A stretch of 46,658 nucleotides of DNA from an uncultured Lachnospiraceae bacterium (GCA_944384125.1 CALWSF010000028.1:1-46658), one strand, 5' to 3'; shown: positions 23,469 through 32,639, numbered from the stretch's first letter. The notes: generated by a model from the sequence alone, not told the origin. Program-made: numbers and translations.

Positions 23469-24677
23469 TTATTTCTCAACCACGTTTTTGAAGTACCAGT
23501 GAATATTTCCCGTGATATCTGCATCGGACATAGGCTCGCCCTCTGTTCCAACGGTTGTCCCGTCGTTGCACTCAATCACGCCGTCAAAAACATCCCACTC
23601 GCCGGATGCCATCTTTTCTCTGGCCTCTTCAATCTTCTCAGCCGTTCCCTCTGCGCACAGATCAGATAACGGCGCAAGATCAACAAGACCCTCTTTCAGT
23701 CCGCCAAAATAGTTTTCGCCGGTCCAGGTTCCGTTTATCAGGCTCTCAACTGCCTCTGTGTAGTATGCGCCCCAGTTCCAGATTGTGGAAGTCAGAACTG
23801 CCCCGGGAGCATCCTTGCTCATATCAGAGTTGTATCCTACGCCGAATACACCGGCTTCCTCAGCCGCAAGCTGGGGATTGGGAGTATCGCAGTGCTGTCC
23901 GATAACATCACAGCCCTCATTGATCAGAGCAACAGCAGCCTGTTTCTCGCCCTCCGGATCATACCAGCTGTTTGTAGTCTTGATATATACTGTAGCATCG
24001 GGATTTACAGAGTACACGCCCATGGCAAATGCATTGCAGCCTCCGGTAACCTCAGCGTTATCCTTGCCCCATGCACCTACATATCCGATCTTGTTGGTCT
24101 CTGTCTTAAGACCTGCAGCAATACCGGAAAGGTAACGTGACTGGTAAATTCTTCCGAAGTAATTGTTAAAGTTCTTTCCGTTGGATTTATATCCGGTTCC
24201 ATGAGAAAAGACTACATCCGGAAACTCTTCAGCCAGAGCCTCGCAGGCATCCATATATCCCCAGCTGGTCGCGAAGATAATCTGGCAGCCCTCTTCCACA
24301 CACTCTCTCATGGCAGTGTCAATTGCAGTCTGATCATCGTCAGCCACATTGTTCTTGCGCACGATCTGGCTGTCATCCAGTCCGAGAGCCTGCTGCATGG
24401 CAACGATACCCTGATCGTGTGCATAGCTGTAGCCGGATCCGTCTGCCGGATTTCCGATATGGATAACGCCGACCTTCAAATCCTCTTTGGCAACTGCCGG
24501 CATAACGCCCTCTGCAGCCTCTCCTGCCTGCTCAGCCTCCGCGCCTTCCTCTGCTGCTCCTGCTGCCTGTGTCTCTGCCTCCTGCGCTTCTGTCTCAGGC
24601 GCAGATGAAGAAGAGCAGCCTGCGCACAGAGAAAGCGCCATTGCAGCGCTCAGTAATACGCTTACTACTTTTTTCAT
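23469..24677 (-). CDS. BMP-family nucleoside-binding lipoprotein (NupN-like)
   Basis: The 402-residue precursor has a basic N-terminus, a hydrophobic core and the lipobox LCAGC with Cys21, so it is anchored to the outer face of the membrane. A linker of Ala/Glu repeats follows to about residue 62. The BMP domain starts at KEDLKVGVIHIGNPADGSGY. Typical stretches are FATSWGYMDACEALAEEFPDVVFSHGTGY and NNYFGRIYQSRYLSGIAAGL. In B. subtilis and Borrelia this family binds purine nucleosides. GAGGAGG stands 7 bases before ATG. It is the first gene of the importer operon with a terminator behind it. Confidence 0.93.
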   Translation of the reverse strand: MKKVVSVLLSAAMALSLCAGCSSSSAPETEAQEAETQAAGAAEEGAEAEQAGEAAEGVMPAVAKEDLKVGVIHIGNPADGSGYSYAHDQGIVAMQQALGLDDSQIVRKNNVADDDQTAIDTAMRECVEEGCQIIFATSWGYMDACEALAEEFPDVVFSHGTGYKSNGKNFNNYFGRIYQSRYLSGIAAGLKTETNKIGYVGAWGKDNAEVTGGCNAFAMGVYSVNPDATVYIKTTNSWYDPEGEKQAAVALINEGCDVIGQHCDTPNPQLAAEEAGVFGVGYNSDMSKDAPGAVLTSTIWNWGAYYTEAVESLINGTWTGENYFGGLKEGLVDLAPLSDLCAEGTAEKIEEAREKMASGEWDVFDGVIECNDGTTVGTEGEPMSDADITGNIHWYFKNVVEK

Positions 24678-24724
24678 GTTCCTTCCTCCTCAAATAAGAT
24701 GATTAGATCTTAATATACGAAACA

Positions 24725-24753
24725 ATTATTACATTTTTATACAGGATTTGCAA
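24725..24753 (-). promoter_or_regulatory. Predicted promoter of the nucleoside importer operon
   Basis: TTGCAA (24748-24753) and AATAAT (24725-24730, preceded by TG) on the minus strand are 17 bases apart. I saw no purine riboswitch in the short leader. Confidence 0.5.
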
Positions 24754-24794
24754 GCCATTTTATATTTTTATTTGTGCCTGCCGCATATAGAAAA

Positions 24795-24838
24795 GAAATC
24801 CCGCACGCATCGGTTATCCCCAATCCGCACAGGATTTC
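24795..24838 (-). terminator. Terminator of ftsH
   Basis: GAAATCC with a GC-rich inner part (24795 on) pairs with GGATTTC (to 24838), and TTTTCTATAT follows on the minus strand. It stands 25 bases past the ftsH stop. Confidence 0.75.
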
Positions 24839-24862
24839 TCTTCAGAATATATCAGACATCCG

Positions 24863-26704
24863 CTACTCTTTGTCCAGAATTTCCATAAATTCCTCGCCGG
24901 TAATTGTCTCCTTCTCCAGAAGATAATCCGCCAGCTCATGAAGTTTGCTCTCATGGCCTTCCAGAATGCTCTTTGCTTTCTCGTAAGCTTCCTTCACAAG
25001 AGCGATGACTTCGTCATCAATCCGGGCTGCCGTCTCCGCAGAGCAGGCGAGTGACGTATCGCCTCCCAGATATGCATTATTTACTGTCTCGAGCGCAACC
25101 ATGCCGAAATGCTCACTCATACCGTAACGGGTAATCATGGCACGGGCAATTTTGGTCGCCTGTTCAATATCATTGGATGCCCCCGTCGTAATGGAATGGA
25201 AAATCAGCTCTTCAGCCGCCCTTCCGCCCGTAAGTGTCACAATTTTGTTAAATGCTTCCTCGCGGCTCATAAGGAAACGCTGTCCCGGTTCAACCTGCAT
25301 TGTATAGCCTAAAGCACCGGATGTTCTCGGGATGATCGTGATCTTGTGAACCGGTGCAGAATGGCTCTGAAGCGCCGCAACAAGCGCATGTCCAATCTCA
25401 TGATAGGACACGATTTTTTTCTCATCACTTGAGACCCCGGCATCTTTTTTCTGATAACCGGCAATAACAGTCTCCACGCTCTCCTCAAGATCCTGCTGGG
25501 ATACAAGCTTTCTTCCCATTCTCACGGCTCTCAGTGCCGCCTCATTGACGATATTGGCCAGTTCCGCTCCGCTGGCGCCGCTGGTAGCTCTTGCAATGGC
25601 TGCATAATCCACTGTCTCATCCATTTTCACCTTTGACGCATGTACGCGGAGGATCGCTTCTCTTCCTTTCAGATCCGGCAGTTCCACAGGAATACGGCGG
25701 TCAAACCTTCCAGGACGAAGCAGCGCCTTATCAAGCGATTCAGGACGGTTCGTGGCAGCCAGAATAACCACGCCTTTTCGCCCGTCAAATCCATCCATCT
25801 CTGTAAGAAGCTGATTCAGAGTCTGCTCTCTTTCATCATTGCCTCCTACACCGCCTCCGTCTCTCTTTTTGCCGATTGTATCAATCTCATCGATAAAGAC
25901 GATACAGGGAGCCTTCTCATTGGCCTGCTTAAACAGATCCCTTACCTTTGCGGCACCCATACCCACAAACATTTCCACAAATTCCGAACCGGATATGGAA
26001 AAGAAAGGTACGTGAGCCTCTCCGGCAACCGCTTTGGCAAGCAGTGTTTTTCCCGTTCCGGGCGGTCCCACAAGAAGTGCTCCCTTGGGAAGTGTGGCGC
26101 CTATCTCCGCATACTTCTGCGGGTTATGAAGAAAATCCACAATCTCCTTGAGCGCATCCTTGGCCTCTTCCTCTCCGGCCACATCCGCAAAAGTCACGCC
26201 TGTTTCCGACTCCGCATAGATTTTTGCATTGGATTTTCCAAATGTCATTGCATTGGGACCGCCCATTCTCTTCATAAGCGTCCTGCTGAACATCTGACCG
26301 ATTCCCCAGAAAATCAGAAGCGGCAGAATCCAGGTCAGAAGAAAATTAAGAAGCGGCGATGCCTGAGTCTCTATCTCAGCACTGTAATGCTCTACCCCCG
26401 CCTTTTCCAGCTCTTCATAAAGATTCACTCCGGGAATCAGACCCGCTTTGTAATTTACATTCCACCGACTGTCTTTCAGGGTAAAAACGACTTCATTATT
26501 CGTGGTCACATATACCTCGTCCACATTTCCCTGCTTCAGCTGTTCCTCAAACTGATCATATCTGACCTGCTGCGTCCGATCCATCAGTGACGGGAACCAA
26601 AAGATATTCAGGAGCATAACTATCAGCATAATCATTCCATAATAATACAGAAATGATCGCCTTGGCCTCTTTCCGCTGTTATCTCTGTCTTTTCTCTGTT
26701 CCAT
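24863..26704 (-). CDS. ftsH: ATP-dependent zinc metalloprotease FtsH
   Basis: FtsH unfolds and degrades membrane and short-lived cytosolic proteins. The frame opens earlier at a TTG without a ribosome site; AGAGGAG lies 7 bases before the ATG at 26704, giving 613 residues. Helix 1 (about 17-38) and helix 2 (about 118-140) flank an extracellular loop. The AAA part has GPPGTGKT (about 211), CIVFIDEID (about 267) and the second region of homology NRPESLDKALLRPGRFDRR. The zinc motif reads HEIGH rather than the common HEAGH, keeping the two His and Glu. The gene stands alone, divergent from the MarR gene. Confidence 0.95.
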   Translation of the reverse strand: MEQRKDRDNSGKRPRRSFLYYYGMIMLIVMLLNIFWFPSLMDRTQQVRYDQFEEQLKQGNVDEVYVTTNNEVVFTLKDSRWNVNYKAGLIPGVNLYEELEKAGVEHYSAEIETQASPLLNFLLTWILPLLIFWGIGQMFSRTLMKRMGGPNAMTFGKSNAKIYAESETGVTFADVAGEEEAKDALKEIVDFLHNPQKYAEIGATLPKGALLVGPPGTGKTLLAKAVAGEAHVPFFSISGSEFVEMFVGMGAAKVRDLFKQANEKAPCIVFIDEIDTIGKKRDGGGVGGNDEREQTLNQLLTEMDGFDGRKGVVILAATNRPESLDKALLRPGRFDRRIPVELPDLKGREAILRVHASKVKMDETVDYAAIARATSGASGAELANIVNEAALRAVRMGRKLVSQQDLEESVETVIAGYQKKDAGVSSDEKKIVSYHEIGHALVAALQSHSAPVHKITIIPRTSGALGYTMQVEPGQRFLMSREEAFNKIVTLTGGRAAEELIFHSITTGASNDIEQATKIARAMITRYGMSEHFGMVALETVNNAYLGGDTSLACSAETAARIDDEVIALVKEAYEKAKSILEGHESKLHELADYLLEKETITGEEFMEILDKE

Positions 26705-26820
26705 CCATTTACTCCTCTTCTTTTGCTCTTCTCCATTTTCATTATTCCCACTTTGGCATATAAAGTGACGAAGTTTTGTCAAAAACTCCTTCAATTATCT
26801 GCCACAAGATCACATCTTTT

Positions 26821-26849
26821 TATATACCGTATTTGTTGACTTTTGTCAA
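26821..26849 (-). promoter_or_regulatory. Predicted ftsH promoter
   Basis: A perfect TTGACA (26844-26849 on the minus strand) and TATATA (26821-26826) are 17 bases apart. The small dyad TTGAC-4-GTCAA lies over the -35. Confidence 0.65.
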
Positions 26850-26886
26850 TATATTATTGTAAATATTTATTTACTTTTCTTATTTG

Positions 26887-26924
26887 TTGACCAGTTAGAA
26901 AAAATATGATAAGATAAATCATAT
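26887..26924 (+). promoter_or_regulatory. Promoter and operator of the MarR gene
   Basis: TTGACC (26887-26892) and TAAGAT (26910-26915) are 17 bases apart. ATATGAT (26904-26910) and ATCATAT (26918-26924) form a perfect inverted repeat around the -10, of the size and AT-richness usual for MarR operators. Self-repression is inferred. Confidence 0.65.
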
Positions 26925-26963
26925 ATTTTTTTGCGCAAATCGATCAGTGGGGAGGTTTTACAG

Positions 26964-27713
26964 ATGAATCACTATGAAAACACACTGGAATCCATTATAA
27001 AGGCAGCGAGAACCATGGCCGGAAGGCAGGCCGAAACCAGCTCACAGCTTCCAGGCAAAAAAGAAAAAAGCGACGAAGCAGACCACCACGATTCCGGTGC
27101 CGCTGTGTCTTCTGACGTATCATCGAAAACATCTCCTGACACTGACACACCGGTTTTGCCGAATCCGTCGTCTTCCGGATTTACGTCTGCACAGGAAAAC
27201 ACATCCGGAACCGCTCTCACAAAAGAGGATGAGAATAAATCGTCTGCTGAATCCGAATCAGCACTCCGGACAGCCGGCATTCACTTTCTTGAATTTGCGG
27301 TTGCCTTTCTCACTCTGGCAAAATGTCAGTATCAGCAGGACAACGATGTGAAAGTAAATTCTCTTCCTTTTTTTACGCTGGTTGCTCTTGACAGCTGGGC
27401 TGACAGTGATTATACAATGTCGGAGCTTGCCGATAAACTGCAGATCACAAAACAGCAGCTCTCTCGTCTTATCAACGTCCTGGAGGAAAAAGGTCTTGTG
27501 GAAAGAATCCACGATACCGCCAACCGCCGCCGCGTATATATCAGAATATGCCCAAACGGACGTGAGATGATGAACAGCGTGAAGCAGTGCATGCTGGACT
27601 CCACTCTGTATGGCCTGAGGGCCTACTCAGAAGATGAGCTGCGTGAACTCGATCAGTGTATCTGCCGCCTCATTCAGCTGATGGAAAAATTCAACACGGA
27701 TCCAACTGCATAG
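26964..27713 (+). CDS. MarR-family regulator with low-complexity N-terminal region
   Basis: The product from ATG 26964 (GGGGAGG 8 bases before) is 249 residues, about 100 more than a usual MarR protein. Residues 1-25 (MNHYENTLESIIKAARTMAG) are helical. Residues about 27-100 are a hydrophilic stretch rich in Ser, Thr, Asp, Glu and Pro, likely disordered. The MarR winged helix follows, with DYTMSELADKLQITKQQLSRLINVLEEKGLVERIHDTANRRRVYIRI (about 152-198) as recognition helix and wing. The C-terminal helices form the dimer. No sensing Cys is obvious besides two near QCICRL. It lies beside two recombinase genes on the same strand but has its own terminator. Confidence 0.9.
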   Translation: MNHYENTLESIIKAARTMAGRQAETSSQLPGKKEKSDEADHHDSGAAVSSDVSSKTSPDTDTPVLPNPSSSGFTSAQENTSGTALTKEDENKSSAESESALRTAGIHFLEFAVAFLTLAKCQYQQDNDVKVNSLPFFTLVALDSWADSDYTMSELADKLQITKQQLSRLINVLEEKGLVERIHDTANRRRVYIRICPNGREMMNSVKQCMLDSTLYGLRAYSEDELRELDQCICRLIQLMEKFNTDPTA

Positions 27714-27737
27714 CTTTGTCACTGCACACAGTACCCG

Positions 27738-27760
27738 GGAGGCACATGCCTCCTTTTTTT
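27738..27760 (+). terminator. Terminator of the MarR gene
   Basis: GGAGGCA and TGCCTCC (27738-27753) form a stem followed by seven T. The following 27761-27870 is very AT-rich and shows nothing else. Confidence 0.8.
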
Positions 27761-27871
27761 ATTTTTGTTTCAAGACATATCTTCAAACTTGATGTTATAT
27801 TATATTTTTTCTCAAAATTTACTTTTTTTATATATTTTTTCTTATTTTTTTCACATTAATTCTTCATTCTG

Positions 27872-27907
27872 TTGATTTTTAATTTCCCGGATGATATAGT
27901 AGGGAAA
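27872..27907 (+). promoter_or_regulatory. Promoter of the recombinase pair
   Basis: TTGATT (27872-27877) and TATAGT (27895-27900, preceded by TGA) are 17 bases apart. TTTCCC (27883-27888) and GGGAAA (27902-27907) flank the -10 as a dyad, a possible operator. The leader to 28029 is about 120 bases and pyrimidine-rich, with no clear structure. Confidence 0.6.
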
Positions 27908-28028
27908 GACTTTTGTCGTCATGGCACAAAGAAACCGCACCTCACTTCATCCGATCCCCGGCATTTCATCCCCTTCTTTCCCCCTCAGTTCAAATTTTAT
28001 CATTTACAAAAGAAAGGAAGGTATATTT

Positions 28029-28898
28029 ATGCCCAGACAAAGAACAGCAGAATCACTGTCAGAACAGCAAAAAAGGACAGCACTCATTGAACGGAGCCAG
28101 AATGAGTTCAGACACCATCTGAACGCCAAAAATTTGGCAGAGAATACGATACAGGTCTACACATATGCTGTCCGGCAGTTCTTTTCCCTTTATCCCGATG
28201 TGTCTTATACAAATTTAAAATCATATAAGTTTTTTCTGATGGAACATTACAAGCCCCAGACAGTCAACCAGCGTATACGGGCCATGAATTCTTACATTGA
28301 CTTTTGTCAGCTCAGCCCCGGGCGCATCCCAATGGTAAAAATTCAGCAGAAAACATATCTGGACAATGTCATCAGCGAAGCCGACTATGAATACCTGAAA
28401 AGCTGCCTGCTGCGCGATGAAAAATATCTCTACTATTTTCTCATCCGCTTTATGGCCGCCACAGGCGCCAGGGTAAGTGAAGTCGTCCAGTTCAGGGCGG
28501 AAGATATTTTTGCCGGTTACAAAGATATCTACTCAAAAGGAAACAAAGTTCGCCGCATCTATATTCCAAAAGCCCTCCAGAATGACGCGGCCCGCTGGCT
28601 TCACGCCAATCGTCGGTTTCACGGCGAAATATTTCTGAACCGATACGGGAATCCGCTGACACCGGGCGGAATACGCAGTCAGCTGAAGAGTGTAGCCAGC
28701 TGCTACGGTATGAGTCCTGAAGTTGTACATCCCCATTCCTTCCGCCACCGCTTTGCCAAAAGTTTTATTGAAAAATGCGGAGATATTTCACTGCTGTCTG
28801 ATCTTCTGGGACATAAAAATCTGGAAACAACCCGCATTTATCTGAGGCGTTCCAGCAGAGAACAGTATGAAATCGTAAACCGTGTTGTCAACTGGTAG
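28029..28898 (+). CDS. Tyrosine recombinase, first of a tandem pair
   Basis: The 289-residue protein starts MPRQRTAESLSEQQKRTALI at 28029, with AAGGAAGG 7 bases before the ATG. Residues about 25-95 form the SAM-like core-binding domain. The catalytic domain carries R148 (ATGARVSE), K173 (SKGNKVRR), H236 and R239 (HSFRHRF), H262 (LGHKNLETTR) and the nucleophile Y271, so all active residues are present. Such enzymes cut and rejoin DNA for integration, excision, inversion or chromosome dimer resolution. It ends RVVNW, much like the next protein. Its stop TAG is part of the next gene's TAGGAGG ribosome site. Target site unknown. Confidence 0.93.
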   Translation: MPRQRTAESLSEQQKRTALIERSQNEFRHHLNAKNLAENTIQVYTYAVRQFFSLYPDVSYTNLKSYKFFLMEHYKPQTVNQRIRAMNSYIDFCQLSPGRIPMVKIQQKTYLDNVISEADYEYLKSCLLRDEKYLYYFLIRFMAATGARVSEVVQFRAEDIFAGYKDIYSKGNKVRRIYIPKALQNDAARWLHANRRFHGEIFLNRYGNPLTPGGIRSQLKSVASCYGMSPEVVHPHSFRHRFAKSFIEKCGDISLLSDLLGHKNLETTRIYLRRSSREQYEIVNRVVNW

Positions 28899-28912
28899 GA
28901 GGTATTTAAAAT

Positions 28913-29902
28913 ATGAAATTGCAGAAAAAAAGGCCTGAAAACCCTGGCGATCCAATCACATCCTTTTGCATATATCTGGAACACCAGGGACGATCCCCGA
29001 AAACCATCAGCGGCTACTCATGTTCCGTGCGCCTGTTTTTCAGGCGTTTTGACAATTTAAACATTGAAAATCTGAAAGCTTACCGCTCCTGGCTTATCAG
29101 TACATATCAGTTCAATACAGTCAACTCCAGAATTCAGAGTATGAATCGATACCTGGAGTTTCTGTACTCCTGTCAGCAGCTTCCTCCGGAACTTGTTACT
29201 GAAAGCCGGCGCGCCGACAGCCACCTCCCCGCATCGAAGGACAGCTCTTTCCCCGTTACTGAAACAGAATTGTCTGAAAGCTTTAAAACAGTTCCGGCTC
29301 TGAAAGCCTGTATGGATGGCATTTACAAAATGTGCCTTGTCAAAGAGCAGAAACGCAATTATCTGGATTCCGTTATTTCCCAGAGAGACTATGAACGTTT
29401 TAAGAGAAGACTCAGAAAAGACGGAAATATGTACTGGTATTTCGTCATCCGTTTTCTCGGTGCGACAGGAGCCCGCATCAGTGAGCTTCTGCAGATTAAA
29501 ATGGAAGATCTGAAAGCCGGATATCTGGATCTGTATTCCAAGGGCGGAAAAATACGGCGCCTTTTTTTTCCGCGTGCCCTGTGTGACGAAGCCATTCCCT
29601 ATTTTTCTGAAAAAGGAATCCGAAGCGGCTTCATCTTTCTGAACCGCCGCGGCTCCCTGATTACTTCCCGGGGAATTGAGCTTCAGCTTAAACAGTTTGC
29701 CCGCCGGTACCGGATTGACCCGGATACCGTTTATCCTCATTCTTTCCGCCATCGTTTTGCCAAAAATTTTCTGAAACGTTTTAACGACATTTCTCTTCTG
29801 GCAGATTTAATGGGACATGACAGTATTGAAACAACCCGCATCTACCTTACCCGTTCCAGTCAGGAGCAGAAAGCACTCATCGATCGTGTTGTAACCTGGT
29901 AA
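28913..29902 (+). CDS. Tyrosine recombinase, second of a tandem pair
   Basis: The 329-residue protein is a clear relative of the one before it. The catalytic domains align without gaps from YLDSVIS to RVVTW. The active residues are R188, K213, H276, R279, H302 and Y311. It differs by an insert of about 40-50 residues between the DNA-binding and catalytic domains (from TESRRADSHLPASKDSSFPV to about residue 145). GGAGG is 10 bases before ATG and overlaps the previous stop, so the two are co-translated. A heterodimer or paired XerC/XerD-like action is possible. No phage or conjugation gene is near. Confidence 0.93.
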   Translation: MKLQKKRPENPGDPITSFCIYLEHQGRSPKTISGYSCSVRLFFRRFDNLNIENLKAYRSWLISTYQFNTVNSRIQSMNRYLEFLYSCQQLPPELVTESRRADSHLPASKDSSFPVTETELSESFKTVPALKACMDGIYKMCLVKEQKRNYLDSVISQRDYERFKRRLRKDGNMYWYFVIRFLGATGARISELLQIKMEDLKAGYLDLYSKGGKIRRLFFPRALCDEAIPYFSEKGIRSGFIFLNRRGSLITSRGIELQLKQFARRYRIDPDTVYPHSFRHRFAKNFLKRFNDISLLADLMGHDSIETTRIYLTRSSQEQKALIDRVVTW

Positions 29903-29951
29903 AAAAAAGACGCCCTGAAGCGTGGATCCAAAATTACCGCCTCAGGACGCC
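29901..29951 (-). terminator. Terminator of the amino acid importer operon
   Basis: GACGCCCTGAAGCG (29909-29922) pairs with CGCCTCAGGACGCC (29938-29951) with three mismatches. On the minus strand eight T follow directly, next to the recombinase stop codon. Confidence 0.75.
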
Positions 29952-30002
29952 TGTCACAGCCTTCTGTCTTTTCACGTCATCATCCGAAAGCAACTGTAAA
30001 AA

Positions 30003-30755
30003 TCAAAGTACCTTGCTGAGAAACGCCTTCAGTCTCTCGTTTTTCGGATTTTCAAAAAATTCTTTCGGCTCATTTTCTTCTACAAAATTGCCGCCTTCCA
30101 TGAACATTACTCTTGTAGCCACCTCACGGGCAAAACCCATCTCATGGGTAACCACAACCATGGTCATATGCTCTTTTGCAAGCTGACGCATAACATTCAG
30201 AACTTCGCCTACCATCTCCGGATCAAGAGCAGAGGTCGGCTCATCAAAAAGCATCACATCAGGATGCATGGCAAGAGCCCGGACTATCGCAACTCTCTGC
30301 TTCTGACCTCCGGAAAGCTGTGCCGGATAGGCATCCGCCTTTTCCCGAAGTCCTACTCTCTCAAGAAGCTCCATCGCCTCCCTGTCAGCTTCTTCCTTAT
30401 TTTTTTTCAGAAGCTTGATAGGCGCCAGCGTCATATTCTCAAGAATTGTCATGTGGGGAAAAAGATTAAACTGCTGAAATACCATGCCCATCTTCCGGCG
30501 GAGCTGATCAATGTCCGCTTTCGGATCCGTTATATCCGCTCCTTCTACAAATATATGGCCTGCCGTCGGCTTTTCCAGAAGATTAAGGCATCTTAAAAAT
30601 GTGGATTTTCCGGAACCTGATGGGCCGATTACGCAGACCACATCCCCCTTGGAAATCGTTGTTGAGATATCCGTCAGAACATTGAGATCGCCAAAAGTTT
30701 TAGAGAGATTCTGAATATCAATCAATACTTCTCTGTCCTGTGTATTACCGCTCAT
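30003..30755 (-). CDS. Polar amino acid ABC importer, ATP-binding protein
   Basis: The 250-residue ATPase has Walker [10 protein letters not shown] (about 39-47), Q-loop [13 protein letters not shown], signature [16 protein letters not shown], Walker [15 protein letters not shown] and the switch His in VVTHEMGFA. This is the GlnQ/HisP class that drives import of glutamine, cystine, arginine or similar. Its start overlaps the permease gene by 11 bases. A terminator follows. The substrate cannot be told from this subunit. Confidence 0.95.
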   Translation of the reverse strand: MSGNTQDREVLIDIQNLSKTFGDLNVLTDISTTISKGDVVCVIGPSGSGKSTFLRCLNLLEKPTAGHIFVEGADITDPKADIDQLRRKMGMVFQQFNLFPHMTILENMTLAPIKLLKKNKEEADREAMELLERVGLREKADAYPAQLSGGQKQRVAIVRALAMHPDVMLFDEPTSALDPEMVGEVLNVMRQLAKEHMTMVVVTHEMGFAREVATRVMFMEGGNFVEENEPKEFFENPKNERLKAFLSKVL

Positions 30756-31449
30756 TCTTTCTCAAGCTCCTTTCCACATTCTGGGCAAAATGGCTGAAGA
30801 TCATGGTCAGTGCCAGATAGATAGCCGCCACAATCAAAAGAGGAGTCCACGCATCATACGTTCTGGAACGGATGATATCTCCGCCCTTGGTCAGATCCTG
30901 CACCGCCACATAACCGGCCACCGATGTCTCTTTAAGAAGTACAACAAACTCATTGCACAGGGCCGGCAGCACATTTTTAAATGCCTGCGGCATAATAATA
31001 TACCGCATTGTCTGCACATAATTGAAACCGAGGCTTCGTCCCGCCTCCATCTGTCCCTCATCAATAGACATAATTCCCGAACGGAAAATCTCAGCCACAT
31101 ATGCTGCCGAGTTGAGTCCAAAAGCGATAATTCCGACAAACACACCGGAAAAAACACGGGACACGAAAATACAGTAATAAAAAATCATCAGCTGAATCAG
31201 AGCCGGCGTACCCCGGATTACCGTCAGGTACAGCTTGCAGATGGCATTTAAAAATTTCAGCTTTCCTGTCTTGTCATGGGTTGAACGGACGATTGCAATC
31301 AGCAGACCAACCGCAATTCCGATCAGTGTTGCAAACAGGGTAATCAACAGAGTATTTTTTAGGCCCTCTGTCAAGTATTGCCACCTGTCGTCCTTAATCA
31401 GGTTTAGATACAAGGCCTGCTTCAATCCTTCCACTCCTTTTTCCTCCAT
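30745..31449 (-). CDS. Polar amino acid ABC importer, permease
   Basis: The 234-residue membrane protein has five hydrophobic helices. The first is at about residues 28-52 ([25 protein letters not shown]). The coupling motif [30 protein letters not shown] is at about 135-165, matching the HisM/GlnP class. [15 protein letters not shown] near 78-92 is also typical. It would form the channel with the ATPase. The annotated ATG has a poor ribosome site; a GTG five codons later has GGAGG 8 bases before it and is an equal choice. The binding protein gene lies upstream behind a hairpin. Confidence 0.93.
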   Translation of the reverse strand: MEEKGVEGLKQALYLNLIKDDRWQYLTEGLKNTLLITLFATLIGIAVGLLIAIVRSTHDKTGKLKFLNAICKLYLTVIRGTPALIQLMIFYYCIFVSRVFSGVFVGIIAFGLNSAAYVAEIFRSGIMSIDEGQMEAGRSLGFNYVQTMRYIIMPQAFKNVLPALCNEFVVLLKETSVAGYVAVQDLTKGGDIIRSRTYDAWTPLLIVAAIYLALTMIFSHFAQNVERSLRKNER

Positions 31450-31498
31450 TCTTTCTGAAATGTATAATTATATGGTATATAAACCGCACAGCAACGAA

Positions 31499-31528
31499 AA
31501 AGCGGCGGAAGAATCCTTCCGTCGCTTT
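31499..31528 (-). terminator. Terminator between binding protein and permease genes
   Basis: AAGCGGCGGAAG (from 31499) pairs with CTTCCGTCGCTT (to 31527) around AATC with one G-T pair. On the minus strand TTTTTCG follows. As in the nucleoside importer operon, the binding protein is separated from the membrane parts. Confidence 0.8.
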
Positions 31529-31595
31529 CCCCGCTGCCAAAATCCCCGGCGCCCCGGCTTATTTACTGCGGGCACATCGGCCGGAAAATGTTTAT

Positions 31596-32405
31596 TTACT
31601 CAGCCGTAACATACTTTGCCACGATCTCATCCAGAGTTCCTGACTCCTTCAGGGAAGCAATCGAAGCATTGATAGCATCAAGAAGCTCCGTGTTGCCTTT
31701 CTTTACTGCGATAGCATACTCTTCCTCTGCATATGCAGTCTCAAGAATTACCAGTCCCTCATTTTCGCTTACAAATACCTGAGCCGGCTTATTATCAATA
31801 ATAACAGCATCAATCTTTCCGTTTACAAGTGCCTGTACAGCGTCAGCGCCCTTCGGGAATCTCTGTACATTCTCATCGCCGAAATCATCACTTGCATAGA
31901 TATCGCCTGTTGTTCCCTGCTGAACACCGATAAGCTTTCCGGAAAGATCTTCAATCGTCTGAATCTCGCTTCCCTCCGGCACGATAACAGACTGCACGCC
32001 CGTTGCATATGTGTCAGAAAAATCAACCTGAGACTGTCTGTCCTCTGTTACTGTCATACCGGCTGCACCGAAATCTGCCTTGTCAGCCTGAATTTCCGGA
32101 ATAATGGAATCGAATGCAATATCTGTAATCTCAAGCTCTGCTCCCATCTCTTCGCAGATAGCTCTGGCAATATCAACATCAATTCCCACAATCTCATTTC
32201 CGTCATGATACTCATAGGGCGGGAACTCTGCGTTCGTTGCCATAATCAGCGTCTGGCCGGCAAAAGCGCTGTCCCCTGCGGCCTCAGCTTCAGCCTCTGT
32301 ATTCTCTGTCTCCGGTGCTTCTGTTTCTGTTGCAGAAGATGAGCAGCCTGCCAGTGTAGCTGCCATCGCTACTGCCAGTGCCAGTGCAGCAAAATTCTTT
32401 TTCAT
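31596..32405 (-). CDS. Polar amino acid ABC importer, binding lipoprotein
   Basis: The start at 32405 (MKKNFAALALAVAMAATLAG) follows AGGAGG and gives 269 residues; the longer open frame upstream lacks a ribosome site. A lipobox LAGC puts Cys21 at the mature N-terminus. After an Ala/Glu/Thr linker the SBP_bac_3 fold begins: LIMATNAEFPPYEYHDGNEIVGIDVDIARAICEEMG, then DFGAAGMTVTEDRQSQVDFSDTYATG. These are the amino acid contact stretches of the glutamine/cystine/lysine-arginine-type binding proteins. The exact ligand is not predictable by eye. It is the first gene of the operon. Confidence 0.95.
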   Translation of the reverse strand: MKKNFAALALAVAMAATLAGCSSSATETEAPETENTEAEAEAAGDSAFAGQTLIMATNAEFPPYEYHDGNEIVGIDVDIARAICEEMGAELEITDIAFDSIIPEIQADKADFGAAGMTVTEDRQSQVDFSDTYATGVQSVIVPEGSEIQTIEDLSGKLIGVQQGTTGDIYASDDFGDENVQRFPKGADAVQALVNGKIDAVIIDNKPAQVFVSENEGLVILETAYAEEEYAIAVKKGNTELLDAINASIASLKESGTLDEIVAKYVTAE

Positions 32406-32496
32406 AAATTTAATCCTCCTCTTTTTCATATTTGCTTCAAAAAATATTTTTATGCAGCAAACATGTATAAATATTAATTTCATTACCTAGAACTAC

Positions 32497-32524
32497 ATTA
32501 TACCTCATTTTTTTAAATAATCAA
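32497..32524 (-). promoter_or_regulatory. Promoter of the amino acid importer operon
   Basis: TTGATT (32519-32524) and a perfect TATAAT (32497-32502) on the minus strand are 16 bases apart, with a leader of about 85 bases. No riboswitch was recognised. Confidence 0.65.
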
Positions 32525-32610
32525 GTCAAAAATACGTTTTTTTGAAGGTTTATGCATTTTATTTTTCCATTCTGATGACGCCTCTGCGCCATCAGGCAGT
32601 TTTCCCTGTC

Positions 32611-32639
32611 TTGGAAAATATAAAGCTCTGTATTATACT
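32611..32639 (+). promoter_or_regulatory. Promoter of the YwaF-like gene
   Basis: TTGGAA (32611-32616) and TATACT (32634-32639) are 17 bases apart, 72 bases before the ATG. Confidence 0.55.

Noticed and set aside
29057-29752. 231-codon minus-strand open frame opposite the second recombinase
   Set aside because: The plus strand has all recombinase active residues and a ribosome site; the antisense frame has neither motifs nor start signal.
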